Part shown: positions 25,781 to 32,793 of the stretch, one piece after another
Position numbering within the stretch: position 1 is the stretch's first letter
How the letters are laid out: each line of letters begins with the position of its first letter
Source of the DNA: Gammaproteobacteria bacterium
GTDB lineage: Bacteria > Pseudomonadota > Gammaproteobacteria > Ga0077554 > Ga007554
Direction: 5' to 3'
NCBI GenBank assembly: GCA_020053945.1
Contig: JAGVME010000098.1
Location: 1-32,793 of the forward strand
Length of the DNA stretch: 32,793 nucleotides
Notes under the pieces: model-generated
What the model was told of the DNA's origin: nothing
What the model saw: the letters and a program-made list of their open reading frames with translations, nothing else
Databases searched by the model: none
Position numbers and translations under genes: made by a program

Positions 25781-28700
25781 ATGTTGTTGCGTAGGCTGTT
25801 GTTAATGTTGGCTGGCAGTGTTATCTGCGCGGGCGCGTGGGCAAAGCCTGCCATTGACGCCGTGATACCCGCCCATGTTCCCATGGGCCGTGATGCTGAT
25901 ATCCTCATGCAGGTAAAAGACGGCATCAACAACCAGTTTGTGATTATGCCGGGCGGGCCGTTCATTAAAAAAACCTTACCGTTGCCGTATCGGCTCTATG
26001 ATATGGCGGTGTACGAAGGCTTTGGTTTGATCGCCGCCGGTGAACGTGGATTGCTGGTGGCCGATGTTGCCGGGACTGCCGCACCAAAAATTGTCGGCGG
26101 TTATTCGCCGGTCACTCCCTGCCTCCTGAACCCCTCGCTTCGCTCTCCCGCGACACTAGCACATCCGTGTGCGTCGTCCGGCAAAATCACGCGTGTTATT
26201 ACTGAGAATGATCAGGCGTGGGTGGTTGATAGTGAAACCGACATTGTAGTTTTGCATCTTGCCAACTTGGCCAAGCCTGTAGTGCTGGGGCGTTATCAGG
26301 GTGATCGGGCTATTGCGGACGTAGTGGTGCTCGGTGGCTATGCGTATGCGTTACTTTGTCCCCCGGTGCCTGCGATGCCCGCTGATAATGCGGGTAATGC
26401 GGACGCGCCCTCGTGCGACAGCGGCACCGACGCCGTGCATGGATGCACAAGTGCCGTAAGCGGTCGCTCACGGCATCCTGCCTCCCGCGACACTAGCGCA
26501 TCCATGCACGTCGCAGGATGCGCAGGAACGGCCATTGCCATCATTGACATGCGCACCCCGCATGCGCCTGTAGAGCTGTCACGCACCCCCCTGTCCGGCG
26601 CAACACAAAAAATATTTGTCAAAGGCAATCATGTCTATGCCGCCCAACCCGGTACAGGGTTAGCCATTATTGACGCCACCGATAAAGCGCATCCCGTGCA
26701 AATAAGCCGCCATGCGGTCACGGGCGGCGCAACGGCAGTTACCGTACAAGATAATATTGCGCTAGTAGCGCGCGGCGTGGGTGGCATTACGGTGTTTGAT
26801 GTCGCTGATCCCGCGCAGGTCAAATGGCTGGGGAGCCATAGTCGCCTGGGGCGTGTCCTGGGCATCACCGCCCCCGCCTCGCCCAGTTCTCCCCCTCAGG
26901 CATTGGTGTGGAATGACCACAATGAGGCCATCACGCTTGACCTCACCCGCCCCGCGCTGCCTTCCATTATCGCGGTGCATCGGGACGTTGCGCCGGTTGC
27001 CGCCGTGTGGCTTGATGCGCCGCATGAGAATGGCATGGTGGTTACGGCCACCTCTTCGGCGGTGCAAATCATGGATTTTTCCGCGACACCGCCATTAATC
27101 TCCAATGAAAACCTGGATACTGGCCAAGGCGTTAATTTTGGCGGCGAGCGGCGTTTGTTTATTGACGGTGAGATTGCCGCCGTGCATGGATGCACCAGTG
27201 CCGTGAGCGGCCGCTCCCGGCATCCTGCCTCCCGCGACACTAGTGCATCCCTGCACGGCGCAGGGTGCGCCGGAACGGCGTATGTCACCGACTGGTTTTC
27301 GGGCTTGCATTTATATGACATCAGCACGCCTGCACGGCCACGTTTGCTATCCAGCTTTCATACCCCAGGCTCGGCCAAGGGCGTAGTCGTGCGCGACGGT
27401 TATGCATTTGTGGCTGACGATGACCATGGCTTAAACGTGGTCGATGTGCGCGACCCAACGCGTCCCCTATCCATCGCCACCCTTGCCACCAATGGACTGG
27501 CGTACACGCCAAAATTGGCCGGTAATCTTCTGTATCTTGCCAGCCATCGCGGCGGTTTTCAGATTATTGATGTGGGCAATGTGGCGTCACCAAAAATTAT
27601 TGCCGATGTCGACACGCCCGGAAAATCCTGGAGCTTGGATGTGGCTGGCAACACGTTGTTTGTGGCGGATGACACCTCTGGCATATTGGTGTTTGATGTC
27701 ACCGACCCCGCGCAGCCCAAACAAATTGGTGTATTCAACCCCGGCGGTGCCGCCGAAGACATTGTGGTGCGTGGCACTACCGCGTACGCCACTTTTTTTG
27801 ACCAGGGTTTTTATGTGCTGGATATCACCAATCCCGCCGCGCCGCAGAAAATCGGCCATACCCCCACGCCCGGTAATGCGCGCGCCATCGAATTAAAAGA
27901 TAACTTTGCCTACGTGACTGACTGGTTCGCGGGAGTGCAAGTCATCGACATCAGCGACAACACCGCCCCCACTATTGTCGGTGAATACGATACCCGGGGT
28001 GCCGCCTGGGGCATCGGCATTAAAGGTAATTACGCGTATATTGGTGACTGGTGGGGCGGCTTTGTCACGCTCGATATCAGCAATCCTCACGCCCCCACAC
28101 TGGCCGACCATTACCACGCCCGCGGCCAGATTCTGCAAATTGCAGCGCAAGGCAAATTCGCCTATGCCGTTATAGGGTCTGGCATAGAAAACGGCAGCGT
28201 ACAGATATTTGATATCACCAATCCCCTTAATCCAACCTGGGTTACCGGCGTAGATGTTGATGGCGCCGTCGAGGGATTGTTGCTGGATGGCGCGCTGATG
28301 TACCTCGCCGTAGGCAGCGGTAATGACCGGGGCGTGGTCGTGGTTGATATCAGCAACCCATTTCAGGCGCGCCGCATTAATCACATTGCCATTGAAGACG
28401 GCGTGCGGCGACTCAGAATCGGTGCAGGGCGATTGTATTTTATCAATGCCGCCGGATTAGGCGTTATCTCCTTGGGCAGTCCCGTCCGGCCGCAACTCCT
28501 GCCAGGCTATGCCGCAAAAATAAATGACCTGTGGATTGATGACAAGCGTATTTATCTTGCCACCGACCAGGGTATGGAAGTGCTGAATGTGCAGCTTAAT
28601 GTCATATCACGCTACAAAATTGTACGCGCAGCCACCCTGGTGCGTGCACGTGGCAACACCGCATTTTTATATGTTGCAGGGTTGGGCATACGCGTGCTGA

Positions 28701-29194
28701 ATGTGGCCGAGGGTACAGTGCGTCCGGTTTCGTTATTCGATCCCGATGCACTGCTGTCTGATCTTAACCTGGATAACGGCGTGTTATACGCCACCGGACA
28801 GGATGCCCACCTCCTGGCCATCGACATTACAGATTTACAGCGCCTCAAAATCCAGGGCCTCTACCCGCTGGCGCGGCCTGCCACCGGCATCACCCTCACC
28901 AATAACACCGCATTGCTCGCCGGTAACGACATTATTACCTCCGTAAAACTGTTGCCAGCGGCAGTGATCACCCGACGCGACAAAAAAGACATACGCCTGA
29001 CGTTGCCAAAAGGATGGCCCGCCGGCACCTATCATGCCGTAAGCATCGCCGCCAACGGCAAGCGCAGCATGGGCTATAACATACTCAACATCGACATGCC
29101 CCGCACCTCAAAACCCAAGATTACCCCAGAAGAATTTCAGCGCCTGTTGCAGGAACAGAGAAAAAATTTGCTGCAAAGCCCGCCTACCCGTTAA
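25781..29194 (+). CDS. Exported LVIVD-repeat beta-propeller protein with in-frame palindromic inserts
   Basis: This 1137-residue protein has a signal peptide (MLLRRLLLMLAGSVICAGAWA, cleavage likely after WA). It is built of many about 40-residue propeller blades with recurring cores such as AYVTDWFAGVQVIDIS, AYIGDWWGGFVTLDIS, LFVADDTSGILVFDVTDP and QIFDITNP, the LVIVD type. These blades probably form two propellers at the cell surface or in the periplasm; binding partner unknown. Two 34-codon inserts (codons 218-251 and 467-500), 90% identical at DNA level, break the blade pattern. The second separates GEIA from YVTDW, a blade core seen uninterrupted elsewhere in the protein. A degenerate third copy lies near codons 112-135. 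The C-terminus is a short charged helix. The reading frame is intact throughout. ATG at 25781 follows tas by 19 bases. Confidence 0.85.
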   Translation: MLLRRLLLMLAGSVICAGAWAKPAIDAVIPAHVPMGRDADILMQVKDGINNQFVIMPGGPFIKKTLPLPYRLYDMAVYEGFGLIAAGERGLLVADVAGTAAPKIVGGYSPVTPCLLNPSLRSPATLAHPCASSGKITRVITENDQAWVVDSETDIVVLHLANLAKPVVLGRYQGDRAIADVVVLGGYAYALLCPPVPAMPADNAGNADAPSCDSGTDAVHGCTSAVSGRSRHPASRDTSASMHVAGCAGTAIAIIDMRTPHAPVELSRTPLSGATQKIFVKGNHVYAAQPGTGLAIIDATDKAHPVQISRHAVTGGATAVTVQDNIALVARGVGGITVFDVADPAQVKWLGSHSRLGRVLGITAPASPSSPPQALVWNDHNEAITLDLTRPALPSIIAVHRDVAPVAAVWLDAPHENGMVVTATSSAVQIMDFSATPPLISNENLDTGQGVNFGGERRLFIDGEIAAVHGCTSAVSGRSRHPASRDTSASLHGAGCAGTAYVTDWFSGLHLYDISTPARPRLLSSFHTPGSAKGVVVRDGYAFVADDDHGLNVVDVRDPTRPLSIATLATNGLAYTPKLAGNLLYLASHRGGFQIIDVGNVASPKIIADVDTPGKSWSLDVAGNTLFVADDTSGILVFDVTDPAQPKQIGVFNPGGAAEDIVVRGTTAYATFFDQGFYVLDITNPAAPQKIGHTPTPGNARAIELKDNFAYVTDWFAGVQVIDISDNTAPTIVGEYDTRGAAWGIGIKGNYAYIGDWWGGFVTLDISNPHAPTLADHYHARGQILQIAAQGKFAYAVIGSGIENGSVQIFDITNPLNPTWVTGVDVDGAVEGLLLDGALMYLAVGSGNDRGVVVVDISNPFQARRINHIAIEDGVRRLRIGAGRLYFINAAGLGVISLGSPVRPQLLPGYAAKINDLWIDDKRIYLATDQGMEVLNVQLNVISRYKIVRAATLVRARGNTAFLYVAGLGIRVLNVAEGTVRPVSLFDPDALLSDLNLDNGVLYATGQDAHLLAIDITDLQRLKIQGLYPLARPATGITLTNNTALLAGNDIITSVKLLPAAVITRRDKKDIRLTLPKGWPAGTYHAVSIAANGKRSMGYNILNIDMPRTSKPKITPEEFQRLLQEQRKNLLQSPPTR
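26116..26185 (+). repeat. Degenerate copy of the in-frame palindromic element
   Basis: This stretch shares CCCGCGACACTAGC and a following CATCCGTG-like block with the two full copies, but the left half has diverged. It sits in frame inside the LVIVD protein. Edges are approximate. Confidence 0.55.
26432..26533 (+). repeat. In-frame palindromic element, copy 1 (102 bp)
   Basis: The copy matches copy 2 at 92 of 102 bases with no gaps, and the flanks are unrelated. It has nested inverted repeats: outer GTGCATGGATGC with GCATCCATGCAC (perfect), inner GCCGTAAGCG with CGCTCACGGC (one mismatch), and GCATCCTGC with GCAGGATGC (perfect). It encodes 34 residues within the propeller protein. Confidence 0.85.
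27179..27280 (+). repeat. In-frame palindromic element, copy 2 (102 bp)
   Basis: This is the second copy of the same element, 747 bp from the first. The outer and inner inverted repeats are kept with one mismatch each, at different positions from copy 1. It interrupts a blade between GEIA and YVTDW; removing exactly 102 bp rejoins the normal blade core. Confidence 0.85.
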
Positions 29195-29295
29195 GTTTTT
29201 CTCCAACCCTATGAAAAATAAAAATTTATCTATATGGGTTTGTTGATGGGCTGAGGGTAGGCGCCCATCATGGATAGATGCCCTAAAAACTAACA

Positions 29296-29321
29296 AATTT
29301 CGCACAATTCTGTGCTAAATT
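29296..29321. repeat. Imperfect hairpin upstream of the lipoprotein remnant
   Basis: AATTT-c-GCACA pairs with TGTGC-t-AAATT around a 4-base loop. It lies between the LVIVD gene and the lipoprotein remnant. It might be a terminator for the former or an operator for the latter. A second small dyad, GATGGGC/GCCCATC, lies at 29245-29269. Confidence 0.35.
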
Positions 29322-29415
29322 ACACCCATCCTGAAATTGATCCATGGTTCGGCCAAAACCACGCGCCACCGCGTACTTGGTCATTTCGATTTACTTATGA
29401 CATTGAGGAAAAATT

Positions 29416-29953
29416 ATGAGTATTTTGGTTACGGCGGCACGCCTTGTAACACTGTGCCTTTTTGCCGCGCTCGCGGCATGTGGCGGCGGGGATGAAAAAG
29501 CGGCTGCGCCCACCCCCTCCACCTTCCTCATAAGCGCCAATAACGGCACTACCGGCTCTGAGCTATTTCTCACTGACGGTACCGCCGCTGGCACTACGCT
29601 GCTCAAAGACATCAATACCATTAGTAGTGCCGACCCGCAAAATCTAGTGGTGGTCGGTGGCGTGAGCTATTTCACCGCGAATGACGGGCGTACGGGGCGA
29701 GAGTTGTGGAAGAGCGATGGCACGGCAGCGGGTACGGCTGGTTAAAGACGTTAGTCCCGGTGTGAGCTTCAGCTATCTTAATGGCCTCACCGCTGTTGGC
29801 AACACGCTTTACTTCATAGCTAATGATACCGCTGGCTATGAGTTGTGGAAAAGCGACGGCACCACGGCGGGTACAATACAGGCCATGGACTTTAATCCCG
29901 GTAGGGCGAGTGGCGCATCTCAAATACTCGATGAGCGCATGGGACTTATATAG
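29416..29953 (+). pseudogene. Decayed ELWxxDGT-repeat lipoprotein
   Basis: The gene starts with a lipoprotein signal (hydrophobic run ending LAACGGG; lipidation on the Cys of AAC). Propeller-like repeats follow (ELFLTDGTAAGT, ELWKSDGTAAGT, ELWKSDGTTAGT). The first frame stops at 29745, right after DGTAAGT. The next frame carries on with RLVKDVSPGVSFSYLNGLTAVGNTLYF, exactly what the repeat predicts. Adding one C near 29736 (ACG-CGG-CTG) rejoins them, so a one-base deletion is likely. The second frame then ends at 29953 after only one more repeat, whereas such proteins usually have many, so the 3' end is also lost. Sequencing error could explain the frameshift but not the truncation. Outer-membrane lipoprotein of unknown role when intact. 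Confidence 0.75.
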
Positions 29954-29970
29954 AGCTTATAAGGTAGGCA

Positions 29971-30378
29971 ATGGATATCATGAATAAACCCTGGCTCGAC
30001 AACATCGCCTGGACCGCCGAAGGCCTGGTGCCTGTAATCGTCCAGGAAGCTAGTAATGGCCGCGTGCTGATGTTTGCGTGGATGAACCGCGAAGCGCTGA
30101 AATTGACTGCCCGCAGTGGCAAGGCCGTATATTGGTCACGTTCGCGCGGCAAGCTGCGGCGCAAGGGTGAGGAATCCGGCCATGAACAATGGGTTCATGA
30201 TATCCGCTTGGATTGCGATAACGACGTGGTTTTGCTCACCGTGGAACAAATCGGCGGCATTGCCTGTCATACCGGTAGGCACCATTGTTTTTTCCAGCAA
30301 TTGCAGGGAGATGCGTGGGTGAGCGTAGACCCGGTGATAAAAGATCCGGACAAAATATATAGCGGGTCGGGATCATAA
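29971..30378 (+). CDS. hisI: HisI, phosphoribosyl-AMP cyclohydrolase
   Basis: HisI opens the adenine ring of phosphoribosyl-AMP, the third step of histidine synthesis. At 135 residues it is a stand-alone HisI. Motifs are [30 protein letters not shown], and the zinc/magnesium-binding [10 protein letters not shown] and [11 protein letters not shown] with conserved cysteines. ATG at 29971 follows AAGG; an ATG three codons later is an alternative. hisE follows 26 bases after its stop. The rest of the his operon would lie upstream in many relatives, but here the neighbour is a decayed lipoprotein gene. Confidence 0.96.
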   Translation: MDIMNKPWLDNIAWTAEGLVPVIVQEASNGRVLMFAWMNREALKLTARSGKAVYWSRSRGKLRRKGEESGHEQWVHDIRLDCDNDVVLLTVEQIGGIACHTGRHHCFFQQLQGDAWVSVDPVIKDPDKIYSGSGS

Positions 30379-30404
30379 AGCCGCCAGCGGCGACAGGGGA
30401 TGCA

Positions 30405-30725
30405 ATGAACGACGTATTATTACAACTGGCGCGGGTACTGGAAGCGCGTAAAAATGCTGACCCCGGCAGCTCCTATGTGGCGGGGTTATACGCCAAAGGA
30501 CTCGACAGCATTCTCAAAAAAATCGGCGAGGAAGCCACCGAAACCGTCATCGCCGCCAAAGGTGGCGACAACCGTCAGGTGATTTATGAAACCGCGGATT
30601 TGTGGTTTCACTGCCTGATCTTGCTGGCGTATCAAGACTTGAAGCCCGAGGATGTGCTGGCCGAGCTGGAGCGCCGTTTCGGCATGTCAGGTATGGAAGA
30701 AAAAGCGGCAAGAACAAAGCAGTAG
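30405..30725 (+). CDS. hisE: HisE, phosphoribosyl-ATP pyrophosphatase
   Basis: HisE removes pyrophosphate from phosphoribosyl-ATP, the second step of histidine synthesis. This 106-residue protein has the expected all-helical pattern with [29 protein letters not shown] and [14 protein letters not shown], where the acidic residues bind metal. It is separate from hisI, unlike the fused HisIE of enterobacteria. It is followed by tatA after 160 bases. Confidence 0.96.
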   Translation: MNDVLLQLARVLEARKNADPGSSYVAGLYAKGLDSILKKIGEEATETVIAAKGGDNRQVIYETADLWFHCLILLAYQDLKPEDVLAELERRFGMSGMEEKAARTKQ

Positions 30726-30885
30726 CTTATTTTAAAGCGGCTTTGGCGGGACGTGGCCGGCCAGGGTTTTAGGCGCAGGCACCCTTCCTGTACTTGCCAC
30801 ATAAAGGGTGATATTCTATAAAATTATCGGTGGGGGCTCTGCTCATTTATCATGCTCCACCACACTTCAAGAATTGGAGGAATTT

Positions 30886-31155
30886 ATGGGCTTTGGTGGC
30901 ATTAGCATATGGCAGTTATTGATAATACTGCTGATTGTAGTGGTGTTGTTTGGCACGAAAAAGCTGAAGAGTATCGGTGCGGATTTGGGCGGGGCAGTGA
31001 AAGGTTTTCGCGGCGCCGTGCGTGATGGTGAGGCTAATGCCCCAACTGCTACCGCAGACGCAACCGCCCCCCAGGACAAGATTGAACAAGGCCGTACCGG
31101 CGAGAGCCGGGTCATAGACGGCACGGCCACTGTAAACACCAAAGACAAGGCGTAG
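30886..31155 (+). CDS. tatA: TatA, twin-arginine translocase pore-forming subunit
   Basis: TatA oligomers form the passage for folded proteins. This 89-residue protein has an N-terminal membrane helix ([16 protein letters not shown]), the hinge [10 protein letters not shown], an amphipathic helix ([14 protein letters not shown]) and a charged tail. I chose ATG at 30886 because GGAGG lies five bases upstream; the open frame upstream has no family features. It starts the tatABC set. Confidence 0.95.
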   Translation: MGFGGISIWQLLIILLIVVVLFGTKKLKSIGADLGGAVKGFRGAVRDGEANAPTATADATAPQDKIEQGRTGESRVIDGTATVNTKDKA

Positions 31156-31197
31156 CGTTGCCGACATCGCGGCTCGCGCACAATTTGCAGGGGCTGT

Positions 31198-31599
31198 ATG
31201 TTTGATATCGGATTTTGGGAAATTATGATGGTGGGGGTCGTGGCGTTGTTGGTCATCGGCCCCAAAGAGCTACCTACCATGATGCGCACCGTCGGCGGAT
31301 GGATGGGCAAAACGCGCCATTTCGTTAATGCCGTAAAAACCGAAATAGAGCGCGAGGCATACCGTGCCGACGAACTCAAGCGGCTGCTTGCCGAGCAGGC
31401 CGGCATCGTCGAACGCCACAAAAGTATTGACCCTTCCCAGCCCGCCGTGCCCATCAAGTCCTCCGGTAACAATAACCCAGGGGATGATTCCCCCACGACA
31501 GCGGTGCATGACGCGCGCCACGTTGCCGCCATCGCATCCATCCCAGACGCAACGCCTGGCCCCCCCCCTGATACTGCCGCAAAAACGGCGGCGCCATGA
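31198..31599 (+). CDS. tatB: TatB, twin-arginine translocase receptor subunit
   Basis: TatB works with TatC in recognising twin-arginine signal peptides. This 133-residue protein has MFDIGFWEIMMVGVVALLVIGPKELP, with the characteristic acidic residue near the start of the membrane helix and the GPKELP hinge, then a long amphipathic helix (KTRHFVNAVKTEIEREAYRADELKRLL). The Pro/Ala-rich tail is typical and poorly conserved. It lies 42 bases after tatA. Confidence 0.95.
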   Translation: MFDIGFWEIMMVGVVALLVIGPKELPTMMRTVGGWMGKTRHFVNAVKTEIEREAYRADELKRLLAEQAGIVERHKSIDPSQPAVPIKSSGNNNPGDDSPTTAVHDARHVAAIASIPDATPGPPPDTAAKTAAP

Positions 31600-31638
31600 T
31601 TGCTGTCACCACGTTCGCGCACCTTGCGCCCTGCTAAC

Positions 31639-32424
31639 ATGCACGTTTACCCTCCCCCACCAGAGCAGCCCTTTACCGCGCATCTTGTAGAATTGCGTAA
31701 TCGCCTGTTGCGTGTGCTGGCGGCCGTGGTGGTCATCTTTTTAATCCTGATGCCGTTTGCCAATGATTTATACACCCTGCTGGCGCGCCCCCTGTTGCAG
31801 GTGCTGCCTTCGGGCGGCACCATGATCGCCACCGAAGTCATTTCACCCTTTTTGATACCGTTTAAATTTGCTTTTATGGTGGCGGTATTTATGGCCATGC
31901 CACTGGCTTTGCACCAAACGTGGAGTTTTATCGCCCCCGCCTTATTTCAACAAGAACGGCGCATGATGATACCGTTGCTCATCTCCAGCATCCTGCTGTT
32001 TTATGCGGGCATGGCCTTCGCTTATTTTGTAGTATTCCCGATGGTATTTGGCTTTATGGTGGGGGCAGCGCCCGCAGGCGTGGCGGTGATGACCGACATC
32101 AGCAAATACCTGGATTTTGTGCTGATTATGTTCTTTGCCTTTGGCCTGTCCTTTGAGGTGCCGATCGCCACTATCCTGGTGGTGTGGGCGGGGCTGGTCA
32201 CGCCCGAACAATTAAAGGCGTCACGCCGCTATGTCATCGTTGGCGCATTTGTACTGGGCATGTTGCTCACGCCGCCGGATGTGATTTCACAAACCATGAT
32301 GGCCATCCCCATGTGGTTGTTGTTCGAAGTTGGTGTGTTTTTCTCACGCATGTTTGTACCTGAGAAGATGGAAAACGCGGAAACGGTAAGCGACCACCCC
32401 GCGGATCCTGGTGCCTCCCCTTAG
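31639..32424 (+). CDS. tatC: TatC, twin-arginine translocase core subunit
   Basis: TatC is the six-helix membrane protein that binds twin-arginine signal peptides. The start is typical ([21 protein letters not shown], with the conserved HLVELR). [21 protein letters not shown] and [22 protein letters not shown] are family blocks, and six hydrophobic helices are visible. I chose ATG at 31639 by family length (261 residues), although no good ribosome site precedes it. The frame is open back to a TTG at 31600 directly after the tatB stop, which is an alternative start. Confidence 0.95.
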   Translation: MHVYPPPPEQPFTAHLVELRNRLLRVLAAVVVIFLILMPFANDLYTLLARPLLQVLPSGGTMIATEVISPFLIPFKFAFMVAVFMAMPLALHQTWSFIAPALFQQERRMMIPLLISSILLFYAGMAFAYFVVFPMVFGFMVGAAPAGVAVMTDISKYLDFVLIMFFAFGLSFEVPIATILVVWAGLVTPEQLKASRRYVIVGAFVLGMLLTPPDVISQTMMAIPMWLLFEVGVFFSRMFVPEKMENAETVSDHPADPGASP

Positions 32425-32732
32425 GATCGGTGAGCAATAACTCGCGGCCTTGCCATATAAAAAATGTTTATGCTCCCCGTAAACTCGGCGGTGCAGGGGG
32501 CTTGCGCTTCCCTGTGCTCACCGCATTGGCACCCCCCGGCGCACGGATGCCGCAGGACAAAAGGATCAATCATGGCTCCTCCACACAAAGGTTCGTTCAT
32601 GGGCTACAATGCCCGGCTCTCCGTTCACATCCCAATCAGATCAGGCCGAAGAATTGTCGAAGAAAATGCTTATTCAACTTCCACATCAATAGTGTAATAA
32701 TTACCTCACCGAACAAGCTGAGGAGGCAGAAT
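32425..32732. other. 308-base region after tatC
   Basis: I see no convincing gene. A 77-codon open frame (32464-32697) has unusual composition (His, Pro and Cys rich, low-complexity end) and no ribosome site. No clear terminator with a T-run is visible after tatC. Confidence 0.5.
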
Positions 32733-32793
32733 ATGTCACGACCACCGCGCGGCCAAAAAGTAATTGATGGCGCACTCCAGGCCATTGCGTCAG
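32733..32793 (+). CDS. Start of an unidentified gene, cut by the window edge
   Basis: AGGAGG at 32721-32726 precedes ATG at 32733 with good spacing. The 20 visible codons (MSRPPRGQKVIDGALQAIAS) are open to the end of the window. The fragment is too short to identify. Confidence 0.5.
   Translation, partial: MSRPPRGQKVIDGALQAIAS

Noticed and set aside
32464-32697. 77-codon open frame after tatC
   Set aside because: Odd composition, no ribosome site and no family-like features; more likely a chance opening.
1-32793. CRISPR arrays, retrons or anti-phage systems other than R-M
   Set aside because: No regularly spaced repeats, cas genes, reverse transcriptase or other defence-type domains were seen.

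Overview
The window looks like chromosomal DNA of a gammaproteobacterium. The reasons are a classical FabA/FabB pair, a Rep-type helicase, separate purE and purK next to tRNA-Arg, Tas, and the order hisI-hisE-tatA-tatB-tatC. I cannot name the genus. The mix of c-type cytochrome and polysaccharide genes would fit a free-living environmental bacterium, but that is inference.

Region 1 (1-5880, + strand) reads as one stress or sugar-phosphate cluster: a VKOR/SPW membrane protein cut by the window edge, a small membrane protein, a histidine phosphatase, class I fructose-bisphosphate aldolase, a possible 46-residue protein, cbpA-cbpM (DnaJ-like co-chaperone and its modulator), and a glucose-6-phosphate dehydrogenase gene whose last third is missing. 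The zwf frame runs straight into the 3' end of fabB, so the cluster ends at a rearrangement scar. Region 2 (5806-7582, - strand) is the fabA-fabB operon for unsaturated fatty acid synthesis. Region 3 (8089-10890, + strand) is one large exported protein joining a YVTN-type beta-propeller to two c-type haem sites.

Region 4 (11058-16896, - strand) is an extracellular polysaccharide locus: a membrane GT2 glycosyltransferase, an SGNH-like acyltransferase partner and an AlgI-like MBOAT O-acyltransferase. The MBOAT gene is split by a 321-bp insert that has the boundaries of an integron gene cassette: a 57-bp attC-like site, crossover exactly at G^TT, and a small ORF. Removing it restores a 506-codon frame. 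No integron integrase gene is present in the window.

Region 5 (17107-22697) holds rep (+), then a type II restriction-modification set on the - strand (XRE-like regulator, cytosine-5 methyltransferase, PD-(D/E)XK endonuclease, Vsr mismatch endonuclease), then tRNA-Arg(CCG). Region 6 (22732-25761, + strand) is purE-purK and the aldo/keto reductase tas. Region 7 (25781-29953, + strand) has a 1137-residue exported LVIVD-type beta-propeller protein carrying two 102-bp palindrome-rich copies in frame plus a degenerate third copy, and a decayed ELWxxDGT-repeat lipoprotein. Region 8 (29971-32424, + strand) is hisI-hisE-tatA-tatB-tatC, followed by the start of an unidentified gene at the window edge.

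The main observations are the cassette captured outside an integron inside the MBOAT gene, the in-frame palindromic elements in the LVIVD protein, and the truncated zwf joined tail-to-tail to fabB.
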